The notes under the pieces were generated by a model that worked only from the letters and a program-made list of their open reading frames with translations, ran no database searches and had not been told where the DNA came from. Position numbers and translations under genes: made by a program. Positions 8,672 to 17,521 of a stretch of 64,000 bases of DNA are shown in pieces; the stretch's first letter is position 1, and every line of letters starts with the position of its first letter. The DNA comes from an uncultured Rhodobacter sp. (GTDB lineage Bacteria > Pseudomonadota > Alphaproteobacteria > Rhodobacterales > Rhodobacteraceae), in contig CAMFII010000002.1 in the NCBI GenBank assembly GCA_945952585.1, forward strand, positions 496,001 through 560,000. The letters run 5' to 3'.

Positions 8672-9571
8672 ATGGACTGGAACGATCTGAAGCTGTTCCT
8701 CACGGTTGCGCGGGCGGGCTCGATCCGGGCCGCCGCGACCGAGCTTTGCGTCAACCAGTCAACCGTGAACCGCCGCATGGATGTGCTCGAGCATGACCTG
8801 AATCTCGTGCTTTTCGACCGCTCTACCCGCGGCTTCGTGCTGACGGAACAGGGCAGGGCCATTGCTGGGGCCGCGGCCCCGATGCACGAAATGGCCGAGC
8901 GGGTCCGGGCCGAGGCCGAGCGTCTTCGCCGGTCGCTGGCGGGCACCCTGAAGATCACCGCGCCGCAAACGATGGGCGTGATGTATGTCGCGCCGATCAT
9001 CGAGGCGTTTCGGCTGCGGCATCCCGATGTGATTGTGGAATACGACGGGTCCGAGGGGCGGGCGGACCTTCACGCCGGTGAGGCGGATGTGGCCCTACGC
9101 GCTGGCTATGTGGCGCCCGACGGCAGCTATGCTGCCGACCTCGTGCACGAGCACGAATGGGCGGTCTATTGCAGTCAGGCCTTCGCCGCGCGCAACGGCA
9201 TGCCGACCTGTGTCGAGGACCTTGGACGCTTCGCGGTCGTGCGGCTTGGCGGGGCCGTCGGCGAGGGACCCGGCAACGTCTGGTTCATGGGCCATGTCGA
9301 TCCGGCCCGGATTTCCGGGGCCGCCAGCTCTGTGCCCAACATGGCGAACATCCTTCACGCCGGCCTTGGCGTTGGGATCCTTCCCCTAATCACCGCCAAG
9401 CAGGAGCCCAACCTGCAGCTGTGCTTCGGTCCGGTGCCCGAACTGTCGACGCGGATGTGGCTCGTGACCACCCACGAGGCACGGAGGGTCCCGCGGGTGT
9501 CGGCCTTTACCAAGGTCGCGCTGTCATGGTTCCGCGACGGCAATGCCGAGCGGGTGGACGGCAGGGCATGA
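8672..9571 (+). CDS. LysR-family transcriptional regulator
   Basis: 299 aa from the ATG at 8672 (MDWNDLKLFLTVARAGSIRAAA). The N-terminal winged HTH (about residues 2-60) has the usual order, with NQSTVNRRMDVLEHDLNLVLFDR as recognition helix and wing. A periplasmic-binding-protein-like effector domain follows from about residue 90 (GTLKITAPQTMGV). The overall form resembles the GcvA/AmpR-like LysR group. It is divergent from the sulfotransferase gene, with a palindromic LysR box between them, so that gene is the likeliest target. Confidence 0.92.
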   Translation: MDWNDLKLFLTVARAGSIRAAATELCVNQSTVNRRMDVLEHDLNLVLFDRSTRGFVLTEQGRAIAGAAAPMHEMAERVRAEAERLRRSLAGTLKITAPQTMGVMYVAPIIEAFRLRHPDVIVEYDGSEGRADLHAGEADVALRAGYVAPDGSYAADLVHEHEWAVYCSQAFAARNGMPTCVEDLGRFAVVRLGGAVGEGPGNVWFMGHVDPARISGAASSVPNMANILHAGLGVGILPLITAKQEPNLQLCFGPVPELSTRMWLVTTHEARRVPRVSAFTKVALSWFRDGNAERVDGRA

Positions 9572-9583
9572 CGCCGCGTCGGG

Positions 9584-10219
9584 TCACTCGCGGAAGTAGC
9601 GGCTTTCCTTGATCTGCTCCCAAGCCCAGACGACTTCCTGCAAGCGGTCCTCGTCGGCGCGGTTGCCGCCGTTCATGTCAGGGTGAAGGTCTTTCACCAG
9701 GCTCTTGTATTGCTTGCGGATTTCGGTCCGGGTCCAGGTGTCGCGCGCGTCGAGGATCTCCAGCGCCTTCCGTTCCTGCGCCGGTAGCTTGCGGGTCGCG
9801 TTGCCGGTCGGCTTGCCGGGGTTCTGGGTGGCCTTGTCGCCAAGCAGCGACATCGGATCGTCGACGCCCAGCCGCGACCAGGCGCGGCCTTCGTCGGGGC
9901 GTTTGCCGAAGGGCTGGGTGTCGCGGCCCCAGAGACGGTCCTTGTCGAGGAACTTCTGGAATTCCTCGTCCGTGGTGCCCTGGAAGAAGTTCCATTTCAG
10001 ATTGTACTCGCGCACATGGTCGCGGCAGAACCACCAGAACTCATCCAGCAGGTCCGGCGATTTCGGCGCGCGATACTGGCCTTCCTCCTTGCAGCCGGGA
10101 TGATCGCAGGGACGGCCGCCGGTCTCAAACGCGCCCGACATGCCCCGCCGGCCGGTCTTGCGCCGCTTCTTGTCCGCCGAGACGCGGATGTCGAATTCGA
10201 AGGGGGGACGGTTCGTCAT
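9584..10219 (-). CDS. J-domain (DnaJ-like) protein
   Basis: 211 aa from the ATG at 10219, preceded by GGAAAGG. The C-terminal 60 residues are a J domain with the essential HPD at residues 179-181 in KSLVKDLHPDMNGGN; such domains stimulate Hsp70 ATPase. The N-terminal part contains a short cysteine/histidine cluster (CDHPGCKEEGQY...FCRDHVREYN, about residues 40-75) that may bind zinc. This family is a conserved neighbour of cobS and bolA in Rhodobacterales, and bolA is divergent 78 bases away here. Specific partner unknown. Confidence 0.9.
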   Translation of the reverse strand: MTNRPPFEFDIRVSADKKRRKTGRRGMSGAFETGGRPCDHPGCKEEGQYRAPKSPDLLDEFWWFCRDHVREYNLKWNFFQGTTDEEFQKFLDKDRLWGRDTQPFGKRPDEGRAWSRLGVDDPMSLLGDKATQNPGKPTGNATRKLPAQERKALEILDARDTWTRTEIRKQYKSLVKDLHPDMNGGNRADEDRLQEVVWAWEQIKESRYFRE

Positions 10220-10297
10220 GCGCTTGCCTTTCCGACTCGGACGCAAGAGTTTAGGGGTTCCGGCGCGGGATAGAAGGTCTTGACAGGGAAAATGCCG

Positions 10298-10561
10298 ATG
10301 AAAATTCCAGTAGCCGACGAGATGCGCGAAAAGCTGCAGGCAGCCTTTGCGCCAAGCCGGCTGGAAATCGTCAACGAAAGCCACCGCCATGCCGGACACA
10401 GCGGCGATGACGGATCAGGCGAGAGCCATTTTCGCATCGCGATCGCCGCGCCCGCTTTCGGCCCGATGAGCAGGATCGAGCGGCATCGTGCCGTCCATGC
10501 CGCGCTTGGCCCCGGGATCACCGGGCGGGTCCACGCGCTTGCGCTGGAGATCAGCGGCTGA
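10298..10561 (+). CDS. bolA: BolA-family protein
   Basis: 87 aa from the ATG at 10298, chosen over one six bases earlier because AGGG is then nine bases upstream. It contains the BolA signature: LEIVNESHRHAGHSG, then GESHFRIAIAAPAF and RHRAVHAALG. BolA proteins work with monothiol glutaredoxins in Fe-S cluster handling and affect morphology and stress responses. The conserved invariant His is in RHRAVHAAL. It is divergent from the J-domain gene and convergent with the DUF4177 gene, whose stop begins on the next base. Confidence 0.93.
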   Translation: MKIPVADEMREKLQAAFAPSRLEIVNESHRHAGHSGDDGSGESHFRIAIAAPAFGPMSRIERHRAVHAALGPGITGRVHALALEISG

Positions 10562-10945
10562 TCACTCCGCCGCGACATCCTTGCCCGCCGGACCAAGGCC
10601 CGGAACCGGTGCGACCTGATCATCCGGCAGGGTAAGACGGGGCGCCGCGCCTTCGGGCGCATAGGCCGACAGGCCCGACTTCGCTTCGGGCTGTTGGGCG
10701 GAAGCCATCTCGACCACGCGACGGAAGACAAGCATGTTCTGGTAGGTCGTCGTGGTCCGCCCGGTGAAGCCGGTGCGTTCCTCGCATGGCAGGGTGTCGG
10801 CGCGGACATAATCCCAGCCGTCGCGGCCAAGCTGGTTCATCAGGCTGGTCAGCGCCACGGCAAAGCGGTCGGCGGTTGTCTTGGCCCCCTTGGCCTTTTC
10901 GCCTTTCTGGGGGGCAGGCACGACCTTGTATTCGTAGACGGGCAT
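10562..10945 (-). CDS. DUF4177-type conserved hypothetical protein
   Basis: 127 aa from the ATG at 10945, preceded by AAGGTGAG. It opens MPVYEYKVVPAPQKGEKAKG and has a central LMNQLGRDGWDYVRADTLPCEE block; the W-D-Y/E-L pattern with an N-terminal YEYKVV strand is characteristic of DUF4177. The C-terminal 40 residues are Ala/Pro-rich and probably disordered. No signal peptide or membrane segment. Function unknown. Confidence 0.75.
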   Translation of the reverse strand: MPVYEYKVVPAPQKGEKAKGAKTTADRFAVALTSLMNQLGRDGWDYVRADTLPCEERTGFTGRTTTTYQNMLVFRRVVEMASAQQPEAKSGLSAYAPEGAAPRLTLPDDQVAPVPGLGPAGKDVAAE

Positions 10946-11182
10946 GGGCGACTCACCTTGAAGGACGGCGCGACCATAGCGGGACGGCGATGATCTGTCC
11001 AAGCCGGCGAGCGCCGAATCGGCGGAGAGTCGTTTCCGCCTTGGCGTCAGTCCGCATCAGGGTGGGCTGCCGTTTCCAGTTGGATGAATCGTGGCGGCGA
11101 AATCACGAGAATACCGCCGGATTTCTAGGAAATTCCGCTGAATCTCCCGGTTGCGCCGTCAAACAGGCCCTACGCGACGATC

Positions 11183-11300
11183 AAGGGTCACCGCTTGGGA
11201 GCATCCCTCCTCCCGCCCGAGCGGTCCACCGTCGAAGTTTCGCGCATTTCGTTTTGATTACGAGTGACGGGCGGTCCCTTAGGGGGCCGCCCGGTTTTTT
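11183..11300 (+). ncRNA. Candidate cuckoo-family (CcsR-like) small RNA with anti-Shine-Dalgarno loop
   Basis: A hairpin with a 10-bp stem, ACCGCTTGGG (11190-11199) against CCCGAGCGGT (11216-11225) with one G-U pair, extended by GGT/ACC (11186-11188 and 11228-11230). It displays a 16-base loop containing CCTCCTCCC at 11206-11214. About 40 bases later comes a strong plus-strand terminator (11268-11300). A stem-loop exposing CCUCCUCCC followed by a terminator is the definition of the cuckoo sRNAs, stress-induced under RpoH sigma factors in Rhodobacter. The loop is complementary to GGAGGAGG-type ribosome binding sites. The 5' end is inferred from structure only. Confidence 0.72.
11268..11300 (+). 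terminator. Strong rho-independent terminator on the plus strand
   Basis: Eleven-pair stem starting at 11268 (CGGGCGGTCCC) and closing at 11293, four-base loop TTAG at 11279-11282, then GTTTTTT at 11294-11300. There is no T-run on the minus strand, so it does not serve gatB. No plus-strand protein gene lies upstream, which supports a small RNA transcript. Confidence 0.88.
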
Positions 11301-11301
11301 C

Positions 11302-12813
11302 TCAGAGCCCGAGCTTCTTCGCCACCAGTTCGTTGACGGTCGCCGGATTGGCCTTGCCGCCGGTCGCCTTCAGCACCTGCCCGGTAAACCAACCGGCGAG
11401 CTTCGGGTTAGCCTTGGCCTTTTCCACCTGCGCCGGGTTGGCCGCGATGATCTCGTCCACGGCCGCCTCGATGGCGCCGGTGTCGGTGACCTGCTTCATC
11501 CCGCGCGCCGCCGCGATCTCGGCCGGGTCGCCGCCCTCGGTCCAGAGGATCTCGAACAGGTCCTTGGCCATCTTGCCCGAGATCTCGCCCTTGGCGATCA
11601 GGTCGAGCACGCCGCCAAGCTGGCCCGCCGAAACCGGGCTGTCGCCGATCGTGCGGCCTTCCTTGTTCAGCCGACCGAACAGCTCGTTGATGACCCAGTT
11701 GGCGGCCATCTTGCCGTCGCGGCCACCTGCGACCGCCTCGAAGAAGGCGGCGGCGTCCAGTTCGGCGGTCAGCACATTGGCGTCATAGTCTGTCAGCCCG
11801 AAATCGCCCATGAAGCGCGCCTTCTTGGCGTCGGGAAGCTCCGGCATCGTCTCGCGGATATGGTCGACCCAGCCCTGCTCGATCTCCAGCGGCAGCAGGT
11901 CGGGGTCGGGGAAGTAGCGGTAATCATGCGCCTCTTCCTTCGACCGCATCGAGCGCGTCTCGCCCTTGTCGGGATCGTAGAGGCGGGTTTCCTGCGTCAC
12001 CGAGCCGCCATCTTCAAGGATCGCGATATGGCGGCGGGCCTCGTACTCGATGGCCTGCTGGATGAACCGCATCGAGTTCATGTTCTTGATCTCGCAGCGG
12101 GTGCCGAGATGCGAGAAGTCCTGCGTCGCCTGATACTTCTCGTACTGGCCCGGCCGGCAGACCGAGACGTTGACGTCAGCCCTGAGGTTGCCGTTCTGCA
12201 TGTTGCCGTCGCAGGTGCCGAGATAGCGCAGGATCTGGCGCAGCTTGGTCACATAGGCCGCCGCCTCTTCCGGGCCGCGGATGTCGGGGCGGCTGACGAT
12301 CTCCATCAGAGCGACGCCGGTACGGTTGAAGTCGACGAAGGACAAGGTCGGGTCCATGTCATGGATCGACTTGCCCGCGTCCTGCTCGAGGTGAATGCGC
12401 TCGATCCGCACCCGGCGCGCGACGCCAGGTCCCATCTCGACCAGCACCTCGCCCTCTCCGACGATCGGGTGGTAGAGCTGGCTGATCTGATAGCCCTGCG
12501 GCAGGTCAGGATAGAAATAGTTCTTCCGGTCGAAGGCCGAGGTCAGGTTGATGACCGCTTTCAGGCCAAGACCGGTGCGCACGGCCTGTTCCACGCAGAA
12601 CTCGTTGATGACCGGCAGCATCCCCGGCATCGCCGCGTCCACGAAGGCGACGTTGGAATTTGGTTCTGCCCCGAAGGCGGTCGAGGCGCCCGAGAAGAGC
12701 TTGGCGTTCGACGAGACCTGGGCGTGGATCTCCATCCCGATTACCAGTTCCCAGTCGTGCTTGGCCCCGGAAATGACCTTGGGCTTGGGCGCGGTATAGG
12801 TGAGGTCGAGCAT
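11302..12813 (-). CDS. gatB: Asp-tRNA(Asn)/Glu-tRNA(Gln) amidotransferase subunit B
   Basis: 503 aa from the ATG at 12813; GGAG is seven bases upstream, while an ATG at 12825 would place the site inside the gene. GatB of the GatCAB complex binds misacylated tRNA and transamidates Glu-tRNA(Gln) or Asp-tRNA(Asn). Signature sequence: [22 protein letters not shown] near the N-terminus, [22 protein letters not shown] and [17 protein letters not shown]. The C-terminal YqeY-like tail domain ends LVAKKLGL. GatA and GatC are not adjacent. Confidence 0.98.
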   Translation of the reverse strand: MLDLTYTAPKPKVISGAKHDWELVIGMEIHAQVSSNAKLFSGASTAFGAEPNSNVAFVDAAMPGMLPVINEFCVEQAVRTGLGLKAVINLTSAFDRKNYFYPDLPQGYQISQLYHPIVGEGEVLVEMGPGVARRVRIERIHLEQDAGKSIHDMDPTLSFVDFNRTGVALMEIVSRPDIRGPEEAAAYVTKLRQILRYLGTCDGNMQNGNLRADVNVSVCRPGQYEKYQATQDFSHLGTRCEIKNMNSMRFIQQAIEYEARRHIAILEDGGSVTQETRLYDPDKGETRSMRSKEEAHDYRYFPDPDLLPLEIEQGWVDHIRETMPELPDAKKARFMGDFGLTDYDANVLTAELDAAAFFEAVAGGRDGKMAANWVINELFGRLNKEGRTIGDSPVSAGQLGGVLDLIAKGEISGKMAKDLFEILWTEGGDPAEIAAARGMKQVTDTGAIEAAVDEIIAANPAQVEKAKANPKLAGWFTGQVLKATGGKANPATVNELVAKKLGL

Positions 12814-13027
12814 GGGCGTCTCCAAAAGGTTCGCGATCTTTTAAGGCAGGGGCAGGGCGAGGGGCAAGGGCGGGCGCTTGGGCGGATTCCCGCAAAGCCC
12901 AAAACCGGAGTCGGGCGGAGAATCGCCGACGCACGGATTGTTTCGGACTGAAGGGTTGCGTGACCAATTCGATCCGGGCCAATTCGCCGGGTCGCGTTTG
13001 GGGCGCGATGCGACCATGGACTGTGGA

Positions 13028-13636
13028 ATGACTATCAAGCTGGCCAGAGCGGTACTTCTGGGTGCGATTCTCGCGTTGCCGATGGGCTGCGCAAACAAGA
13101 CCACCTCGACGCTTCCCCCCATGCGGTGGGATCACCGTCCTGAAGCCACGGTCTGGACCAAGACCGCCCTCGCAGCAATCGACGAAGACGCGGCAAACCT
13201 TCCCGCCCTGGTCCCAGGTGACATCTCGACCTGGTGCCCCGGATATACCCGTGCGACCGAGGCGGAGCGTGAAGCGTTCTGGACCGGCGTCTTCTCGGCG
13301 CTGGCCAAGCACGAAAGCACCTGGAACCCGGCGGCGTCCGGTGGCGGTGGTCGCTGGATCGGCCTTCTGCAGATTTCCCCCCAGACCGCGCGCCAGTATG
13401 GCTGCGACGCAAAAAGCACGGCAGCACTGAAGGACGGCGGCGAGAATCTCGCCTGCGCCATCAAGATTGCCTCGGTGCAGGTCCAGCGCGATGGCATGGT
13501 CGCAGGCAACGGCGCGCAGGGCCTTGGCCGCGACTGGGCCCCGTTCCGCAATGCCTCCAAGCGCGCCGATATGGCGGCCTGGACCCGTGCGCAGGAATAT
13601 TGCCAGCCCAAGCAGCGGGTCATGGCCGCGCTGTAA
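13028..13636 (+). CDS. Lytic transglycosylase SLT-domain lipoprotein
   Basis: 202 aa from the ATG at 13028. The leader MTIKLARAVLLGAILALPMGC ends in a lipobox with the lipidated Cys at residue 21, so the protein is probably membrane-anchored in the periplasm. The catalytic-domain signature is HESTWNP (Glu96 as candidate acid), then GRWIGLLQISPQTARQYGC, as in goose-type/SLT lytic transglycosylases that cleave peptidoglycan glycan strands. It has only about 120 residues of catalytic domain, compact for the family. A terminator follows. Longer upstream in-frame sequence (from 12878) is poorly supported. Confidence 0.85.
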   Translation: MTIKLARAVLLGAILALPMGCANKTTSTLPPMRWDHRPEATVWTKTALAAIDEDAANLPALVPGDISTWCPGYTRATEAEREAFWTGVFSALAKHESTWNPAASGGGGRWIGLLQISPQTARQYGCDAKSTAALKDGGENLACAIKIASVQVQRDGMVAGNGAQGLGRDWAPFRNASKRADMAAWTRAQEYCQPKQRVMAAL

Positions 13637-13661
13637 GCGCAAAGATCGACGAGCAGGCAAG

Positions 13662-13700
13662 GCCCCTGACCGGTTCGCCCGGTCGGGGGCTTCTCTTTTT
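13662..13700 (+). terminator. Rho-independent terminator after transglycosylase gene
   Basis: GCCCCTGACCGG (from 13662) pairs with CCGGTCGGGGGC (ending 13690) around a TTCGC loop, followed by TTCTCTTTTT. Confidence 0.85.
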
Positions 13701-13705
13701 CCGGC

Positions 13706-16270
13706 CTAGTCCATGACGCCGAGCATCCGTCCTGCCATTTCGGCCAGATCCCGACTGAGGCCCGGCGCGTCCATGATCCGTTCCAGCTGGGACCGGATGA
13801 GGGCCTGCCGGTCGGCATCGTATCGGCTCCAGGTTTCGAAGGCGGTCGACATGCGCGCCGCCGTCTGCGGGTTCAGCGGATCAAGGCGCATCAGCCAGTC
13901 GGCGAGAAGCCGGTAGGCGGAACCATCGGCCTTGTGGAACCCGGCATGGTTGCCGGACAGCGCCCCCAGCACCGAACGGAAGCGGTTGGGGTTCTTCCAG
14001 TCGAAATCGGCATGGCGAGTCAGGCGCTCGGTGACTTCGGCTGTCCGTTCCGGGTCGGCGCAGAGGATTTGCAACGAGAACCACTTGTCCATCACGAGCC
14101 GGTCGTGCCGCCATTGCGCCTCGAACGCCTGAAGCTCGGCCGCGCCCCGGCCGTTTTCCAGCAGGCAGGCGAGGGCCCCGACCTGTTCGGTCATGTTGTC
14201 GGCGGAACGGTAGGCGGCCTCTGCCCGCGCGCCGCCGTCTAGCCGGGTCTGGAGCGCGAGCAGCACCAGCCGGAAAGCCCGCCGGCCGGCCGCCCGTGCC
14301 TCGGGCGTGAAGGGGCCGGGCTCGGCCATAGCCTCGATCAGGCGGGGCAGGGCCGGGGCAAGGTGGCGCGCCAGAGCCTCGCCCATGCGGCGACGGGCGG
14401 CATGGATGCGGTCCGGGTCCGGCGTGACGCCGGCATCGTGCAGCGTCTGCGCCATGTCGTCCTCGCCCGGCAGGCGCAGCGCCAGAGCCCGGAAGGCGGG
14501 GTCGAGGCTTTCGTCCTGCGCGACCCGCGCCAGCGCATCCAGCCAGTCCGGTCCGGGCTGTGCACCCTCGGTCACCATCCGCGCCAGCACGTCCTTGGCC
14601 AGCGCCCGGCCCGCCTCCCACTTGTTGAAGGGGTCGGTGTCATGGGCGAGCAGGAAGGCGCGCTCCTCGGGGCTGACATCACGTTCGAGGATGACCGGCG
14701 CGGAAAAGCCGCGCAGGATCGACGGGATCGGCTTGGTCGCCATGTCCTTGAAAACGAAACTCTGTTCGGCCTCCGTCATCTCCAGGACCGTGGTCGGCAG
14801 CACCTCGTCGCCATTCGGGTTCAGGAGGCCGACCGCGATCGGGATCACCTTCGGGCGCTTCTGCGGCTCGCCGGGTGTCGGCGGGTTGGTCTGGCGGAAG
14901 GTCAGCCGATAGGTGCCGTCCTGCCAGTGCTCGGCCACCGACAGGCGCGGCGTGCCGGCTTCCGTATACCAGCGCTTGAACTGGGTCAGGTCGCGGCCCG
15001 TCGCGTCCTCGAAGACCTTCAGCCAGTCCTCGATCGTTGCGGCCTCGCCGTCGTGGCGGTCGAAATAGAGGTCGAGGGCGGCCTTGTATCCGGCGTCGCC
15101 CACCAGCCGCTTGAGCATCCCGATGACCTCGGCGCCCTTCTCGTAGACGGTGGCCGTGTAGAAGTTGTTGATCTCGACATAGTGGTCGGGCCGGACGGCA
15201 TGGGCGAGCGGCCCGTTATCTTCGCGGAACTGCCGGGCGCGCAGCGTCAGCACGTCCTCGATCCGCTTCACCGCCGGCGATCGCATGTCGGCCGAGAACT
15301 GCTGGTCGCGGAAGACCGTCAGCCCTTCCTTCAGGCAGAGTTGGAACCAGTCACGGCAGGTGATGCGGTTGCCGGTCCAGTTGTGGAAGTATTCGTGGGC
15401 GATGATCGCCTCGATCCGGGCGAAATCGTCGTCGGTCGCGGTCTCGGGCAGGGCGAGGACGTACTTGGAGTTGAAAATGTTCAACCCCTTGTTCTCCATC
15501 GCGCCCATATTGAAGTCGTCGACGGCGACAATGTTGAAAATGTCCAAGTCGTATTCGCGACTGTAGGCGCGCTCATCCCAGGCCATCGAGCGCTTCAGCG
15601 CCTCCATCGCATAGGCACACTTGCCCTCATCGCCGGGACGGACCCAGATGTTCAGTTCGACCTCCCGGCCAGAGGCGGTGGTAAAGCGGTCTGGATGGGC
15701 GATCAGATCGCCCGCCACCAGCGCGAAGAGGTAGGACGGCTTCGGCCAGGGATCATCCCATTCCGCCCATCCTTCGCCGCGCCCCTTGGGGTTGCCGTTC
15801 GACAGGAGCACCGGCAGGTCGCTTTCGATCCGCACGCGGAAGGGCGCCATCACGTCGGGCCGGTCGGGATAGAAGGTGATCTTGCGGAAACCTTCGGCCT
15901 CGCATTGGGTGCAATACATGCCGTTTGACATGTAGAGCCCCTCCAGCGCGGTATTTCCCTCCGGCGCGATCTCGACCTCGGTTTCCAGCGTGAAGCGGCG
16001 GTCGGGCAGTGCGCTGGCGGGCAACGTCAGACCGGTGCCGTCCTGGTGGAATATCGCCGCTTTGCCATCGATCCGAAGCGACAGAAGCCGAAGCTTCTCG
16101 CCATCCAGCCGGAGATCGTGCGCGCCCGGTCGCGACGGATTGGGCTCCAGCGTCATCCTCGCCAGCACCTTCGTCGCCGTTGGATGCAAACGGAAGGTCA
16201 GTTCGACCTGCTCGATGCGGTGGGTGAAGGGCTGATAGTCGGAAAGGCGGATCGTCGGCGCTTCGGTCAT
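13706..16270 (-). CDS. pepN: Aminopeptidase N (M1 family zinc metallopeptidase)
   Basis: 854 aa, normal for bacterial PepN. It removes N-terminal residues from peptides in the cytoplasm. The exopeptidase motif GAMEN lies at residues 256-260 and the zinc site HEYFH at 292-296 with the third ligand Glu315 in LKEGLTVFRDQQF. The C-terminal half is the Ala-rich helical DUF3458 domain typical of the E. coli-type PepN. The gene stands alone, convergent with the transglycosylase gene and divergent from the DUF2256 gene. Confidence 0.97.
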   Translation of the reverse strand: MTEAPTIRLSDYQPFTHRIEQVELTFRLHPTATKVLARMTLEPNPSRPGAHDLRLDGEKLRLLSLRIDGKAAIFHQDGTGLTLPASALPDRRFTLETEVEIAPEGNTALEGLYMSNGMYCTQCEAEGFRKITFYPDRPDVMAPFRVRIESDLPVLLSNGNPKGRGEGWAEWDDPWPKPSYLFALVAGDLIAHPDRFTTASGREVELNIWVRPGDEGKCAYAMEALKRSMAWDERAYSREYDLDIFNIVAVDDFNMGAMENKGLNIFNSKYVLALPETATDDDFARIEAIIAHEYFHNWTGNRITCRDWFQLCLKEGLTVFRDQQFSADMRSPAVKRIEDVLTLRARQFREDNGPLAHAVRPDHYVEINNFYTATVYEKGAEVIGMLKRLVGDAGYKAALDLYFDRHDGEAATIEDWLKVFEDATGRDLTQFKRWYTEAGTPRLSVAEHWQDGTYRLTFRQTNPPTPGEPQKRPKVIPIAVGLLNPNGDEVLPTTVLEMTEAEQSFVFKDMATKPIPSILRGFSAPVILERDVSPEERAFLLAHDTDPFNKWEAGRALAKDVLARMVTEGAQPGPDWLDALARVAQDESLDPAFRALALRLPGEDDMAQTLHDAGVTPDPDRIHAARRRMGEALARHLAPALPRLIEAMAEPGPFTPEARAAGRRAFRLVLLALQTRLDGGARAEAAYRSADNMTEQVGALACLLENGRGAAELQAFEAQWRHDRLVMDKWFSLQILCADPERTAEVTERLTRHADFDWKNPNRFRSVLGALSGNHAGFHKADGSAYRLLADWLMRLDPLNPQTAARMSTAFETWSRYDADRQALIRSQLERIMDAPGLSRDLAEMAGRMLGVMD

Positions 16271-16397
16271 GGGTGTCCTCCGGAGCCCCTAACCCTAGTC
16301 CCCCGGACGGCGGGCGCAAGCATTCGCCCGGCTTTCCTGCCGCAGGTCGCGTTCTAGAACGATCTTGTCAGCAGCCATGTCCTAAAGTCAGGAAGCC

Positions 16398-16556
16398 ATG
16401 CCCAAGATGCGCCGGAAGTCCGAACTTCCTACGAAGATCTGCGTCAGCTGTGGCCGGCCCTTCACCTGGCGCAAGGCATGGGCCAAGATCTGGGACGAGG
16501 TGAAATACTGCTCAGATCGCTGCCGCTCAGAAAGGCGCGGCCCGAGCGCCCGTTGA
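16398..16556 (+). CDS. DUF2256 zinc-ribbon miniprotein
   Basis: 52 aa, start ATG at 16398 with AGGAAG upstream (16390-16395). Sequence features: basic N-terminus [13 protein letters not shown], then [18 protein letters not shown] and [13 protein letters not shown]. The C-x-x-C followed by F-T-W-R-K and Y-C-S-D-R-C is the DUF2256 pattern, probably one zinc site. This small family is widespread and often encoded near photolyase/cryptochrome genes, but none is seen here. The function is not established. Confidence 0.85.
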   Translation: MPKMRRKSELPTKICVSCGRPFTWRKAWAKIWDEVKYCSDRCRSERRGPSAR

Positions 16557-16601
16557 AACGGCGGGCGGGCGCCGTCTGACCTGTGAGTATCGGGGTCGAC
16601 T

Positions 16602-17045
16602 TTACGCCTCGACCAGTCGTGCCAGCTTTGCGAGCGTGGTCTTGCCCAGTTCGACCGCGCCGAAGCTGATCGCGCCGTCGCGCATGGCCGCATCGGGGAA
16701 GGTCATCACCTGGGTCAGCCGCGTGCCGCCTTCCTCCGGCGCCATCGTCACCACCACCTGCATCTGGGGCGAGGCATCGGTGTCGCTGTCGAGAATGAAC
16801 TCGATCCTCCGTTCGTGATCATGGCGGGTGAAGCGGTGCCGATTGGGCCAGACCTTGCCGTCCGGCCCGATCATGTCGAAGCGCCAGAGCCCGCCTTCGC
16901 GCAGGTCGATCTCCTTGGTGGTGCAGGAATAGCCCTCGGGTCCGAACCACCGGGGAAGGAGCGTCGGGTCGGTCCAGGCGCGCCAGACCCTTGCAGGCGG
17001 CGCCTTGATCAGGCGGGTCAGGGTGATCTGCCGGTCCTCGCTCAT
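16602..17045 (-). CDS. SRPBCC (AHSA1-type) protein, third of the operon
   Basis: 147 aa START-like domain of the AHSA1 family: N-terminal ITLTRLIKAPPARVWRAWTDPTLLPRWFGPEG and central DLREGGLWRFDM, then a Gly-rich GGTRLTQVMTF strand. The ATG at 17045 overlaps the stop of the preceding SRPBCC gene in an ATGA arrangement, indicating translational coupling. AHSA1-domain proteins bind hydrophobic ligands or act as stress-related cochaperone relatives; the ligand is unknown. It is the last gene of the arsR-SRPBCC-SRPBCC-SRPBCC operon. Confidence 0.88.
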   Translation of the reverse strand: MSEDRQITLTRLIKAPPARVWRAWTDPTLLPRWFGPEGYSCTTKEIDLREGGLWRFDMIGPDGKVWPNRHRFTRHDHERRIEFILDSDTDASPQMQVVVTMAPEEGGTRLTQVMTFPDAAMRDGAISFGAVELGKTTLAKLARLVEA

Positions 17046-17521
17046 GCCAGGCCTCCCGCAATCGCTTCCAGTTGCGACGTCACGGCGCCCCAGCCGTCGT
17101 GGAACCCCATCTCCTCGTGGCGCTTCGCCACGTCGCGCTTGCCGTGAATGGCCCGGGCGATGTAGCGGGTGCCGCCATCCTCGGGATGCATGGTGACATA
17201 GCCGGTAAAGCCGAACATCGGCGCGGGCGAAGGGCGGAACCCCGCGATCAGCGTATCTGTCCAGACCAGCCGCCGTTCGCGTTCCAGATCGAGGATGCAG
17301 GTCTCGAACGGATGCTCGCTTCCGTCCTCCATCCGCATCACGGTGCGGAAGCTGCCGCCGGGCCGCAAGTCCAGTTCGGCCTGGGAGGTGATGACCGGCT
17401 TCGGCGTCCACCATTGCTTCAGCAGCTCCGGCTCGGTCCAGCAGCGCCAGATCCGGGCAACGGGCGCCTTCAGAAGCCGGTTGATCTCGAGATCGAGGTC
17501 GGGGTTGAACGGCGAAATCAT
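17042..17521 (-). CDS. SRPBCC (AHSA1-type) protein, second of the operon
   Basis: 159 aa. LEINRLLKAPVARIWRCWTEPELLKQWWTPKP, DLRPGGSFRTVMR, and a C-terminal EEMGFHDGWGAVTSQLEAIA helix are typical of AHSA1-type SRPBCC proteins. The start at 17521 and the stop both overlap neighbouring genes by four bases (ATGA), so the three SRPBCC genes are one coupled unit under the upstream ArsR-type regulator. It resembles the first SRPBCC protein of the operon more than the third, which suggests local duplication. Confidence 0.9.
   Translation of the reverse strand: MISPFNPDLDLEINRLLKAPVARIWRCWTEPELLKQWWTPKPVITSQAELDLRPGGSFRTVMRMEDGSEHPFETCILDLERERRLVWTDTLIAGFRPSPAPMFGFTGYVTMHPEDGGTRYIARAIHGKRDVAKRHEEMGFHDGWGAVTSQLEAIAGGLA

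Larger units (their letters stand above)
10946..11301. other. Intergenic region between DUF4177 gene and gatB containing a candidate sRNA
   Basis: 356 bases without a supportable protein gene. The right third holds the candidate cuckoo sRNA and its terminator (listed separately). The left part should contain the DUF4177 promoter and the sRNA promoter; I could not assign either box with confidence. I looked for a small DUF1127 gene, a common companion of these sRNAs, and found none. Confidence 0.6.

Noticed and set aside
10946-11185. DUF1127 mini-gene upstream of the candidate cuckoo RNA
   Set aside because: No short ORF with a ribosome binding site and the Arg-rich DUF1127 pattern could be found, although such a gene often precedes these sRNAs.
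10786-12951. 721-codon plus-strand open frame through the sRNA region and gatB
   Set aside because: It is an antisense shadow of gatB extended through non-coding DNA; the product has no domain and would span the strong terminator at 11268-11300.
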